64,000 nucleotides of DNA from Flagellimonas oceani (lineage in GTDB: Bacteria; Bacteroidota; Bacteroidia; Flavobacteriales; Flavobacteriaceae): positions 2,088,501 to 2,152,500 of the forward strand of contig NZ_CP049616.1 in the NCBI RefSeq assembly GCF_011068285.1, in the 5' to 3' direction. Under the pieces are notes generated by a model, which did not search any database, was not told the DNA's origin, and saw nothing but the letters and a program-made list of their open reading frames with translations. The translations under genes were made by a program, and so were the position numbers. Each line of letters opens with the position of its first letter. The stretch's first letter is position 1. This document shows positions 63,624 to 64,000 of this stretch, piece after piece.

Positions 63624-64000
63624 ATGAAACATATCTCGATTCTTGTTCCCGAAGGCGATTCGAGCCTGAGCAATTTGGAGGCTACCTTTAAAATGTTCAA
63701 CATGACCAATGATGCCCTTAAAAGGTCGGGCAAGGGCCCCTTGTTCTCCACCCATCTTGTTGGCACGCACCACAGCTCAAGGTTGAGCAATGGTATGTTC
63801 AGCATTATACCCGATTCAACGATTGGTGAGATAGATAGGACGGACCTGATCATTATCCCGGCCATACATGGCGACTACAACGAGGTGGTGTCCAAAAACA
63901 GCGCATTTATTCCTTGGATCAAAGAACAGTATGGCAAAGGTGCCGAAGTGGCAAGTTTATGCATCGGTGCGTTTATATTGGCCGGCACTGGCCTGTTGGA
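63624..64000 (+). CDS. GlxA-type (DJ-1/PfpI N-domain) regulator, cut by the window end
   Basis: An incomplete reading frame of at least 125 codons, starting MKHISILVPEGDSSLSNLEA and including DLIIIPAIHGDY and EVASLCIGAFILAGTGLL, the nucleophile-elbow region of the DJ-1/PfpI fold. In GlxA-type regulators this domain is followed by an AraC helix-turn-helix, which would lie beyond the window. It is divergent from the VOC/DinB/RibD cluster and may regulate it. Confidence 0.8.
   Translation, partial: MKHISILVPEGDSSLSNLEATFKMFNMTNDALKRSGKGPLFSTHLVGTHHSSRLSNGMFSIIPDSTIGEIDRTDLIIIPAIHGDYNEVVSKNSAFIPWIKEQYGKGAEVASLCIGAFILAGTGLL

Overview
The window looks like a chromosome segment of a marine-type member of the Flavobacteriaceae (Bacteroidota), possibly close to Muricauda/Allomuricauda; the genus is an inference from gene content only. 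The pointers are two SusC/SusD pairs, many lipoproteins with short Bacteroidota-type signal peptides, promoters of the TTG / TAnnTTTG type, a PadR-PspC-GIN set, MbnP/MauG-type genes and a cobalamin-riboswitch-controlled metE. No tRNA, rRNA, insertion sequence, phage or CRISPR was seen. Coding density is high, and most transcription from about 14 kb onward is on the minus strand.

Layout. 1-2.6 kb: repeat-rich intergenic DNA, an AIM24-like protein, a DUF4442 hotdog protein and a small DUF4870 membrane protein. 2.6-5.5 kb: PadR regulator, PspC membrane protein and GIN-domain lipoprotein, probably one envelope-related operon. 5.6-9.0 kb: L-Ala-D/L-Glu-type epimerase, BioF-like PLP enzyme and NlpC/P60 lipoprotein, suggestive of muropeptide turnover. 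9.0-13.5 kb: an orphan SusC/SusD pair without enzymes. 13.8-15.9 kb: a small secreted protein, trxB and a 550-base non-coding gap that probably encodes a structured small RNA ending in a terminator.

15.9-22.2 kb: a RimB-RimK fusion and an RMD1-family protein, then a polyamine operon of arginine decarboxylase, agmatinase, a deoxyhypusine-synthase-like protein (likely homospermidine synthase) and an acidic small protein. The decarboxylase gene follows a consensus promoter and a leader of about 280 nt with several hairpins, a candidate undescribed regulatory RNA. 22.4-25.1 kb: a two-subunit molybdenum hydroxylase (IorAB type).

25.3-43.1 kb: a polysaccharide utilisation locus read in one direction: SusC, SusD, a two-LamG lipoprotein, two tandem GH144-type proteins, an esterase, a GH3 beta-glucosidase, a formylglycine-type sulfatase and an EEP-family phosphatase, with a one-protein propeller/LuxR regulator upstream. 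The two GH144-type enzymes plus GH3 point to beta-1,2-glucan; the esterase, sulfatase and phosphoesterase suggest a decorated form such as bacterial periplasmic (cyclic) glucans.

43.3-53.1 kb: an outer-membrane protein with a PAP2/haloperoxidase-like lipoprotein, an AlkB-like dioxygenase, a WYL regulator, a DinB protein, a small protein with a paralog at 61 kb, a large BNR-repeat protein and a lipocalin-like lipoprotein. 52.1-53.9 kb: a TPP riboswitch controls a PnuC-family transporter (probably PnuT, thiamine) overlapped by an acyl-CoA-dehydrogenase-like flavoprotein. 54.0-57.4 kb: an MbnP/MbnH-like copper-associated set. 57.5-60.7 kb: a LOV-like PAS protein lacking the photoactive cysteine, and metE behind a cobalamin riboswitch. 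60.8-63.5 kb: a compact run of VOC, SRPBCC, VOC, DinB and RibD-like genes, with a GlxA-type regulator starting divergently and cut by the window end.
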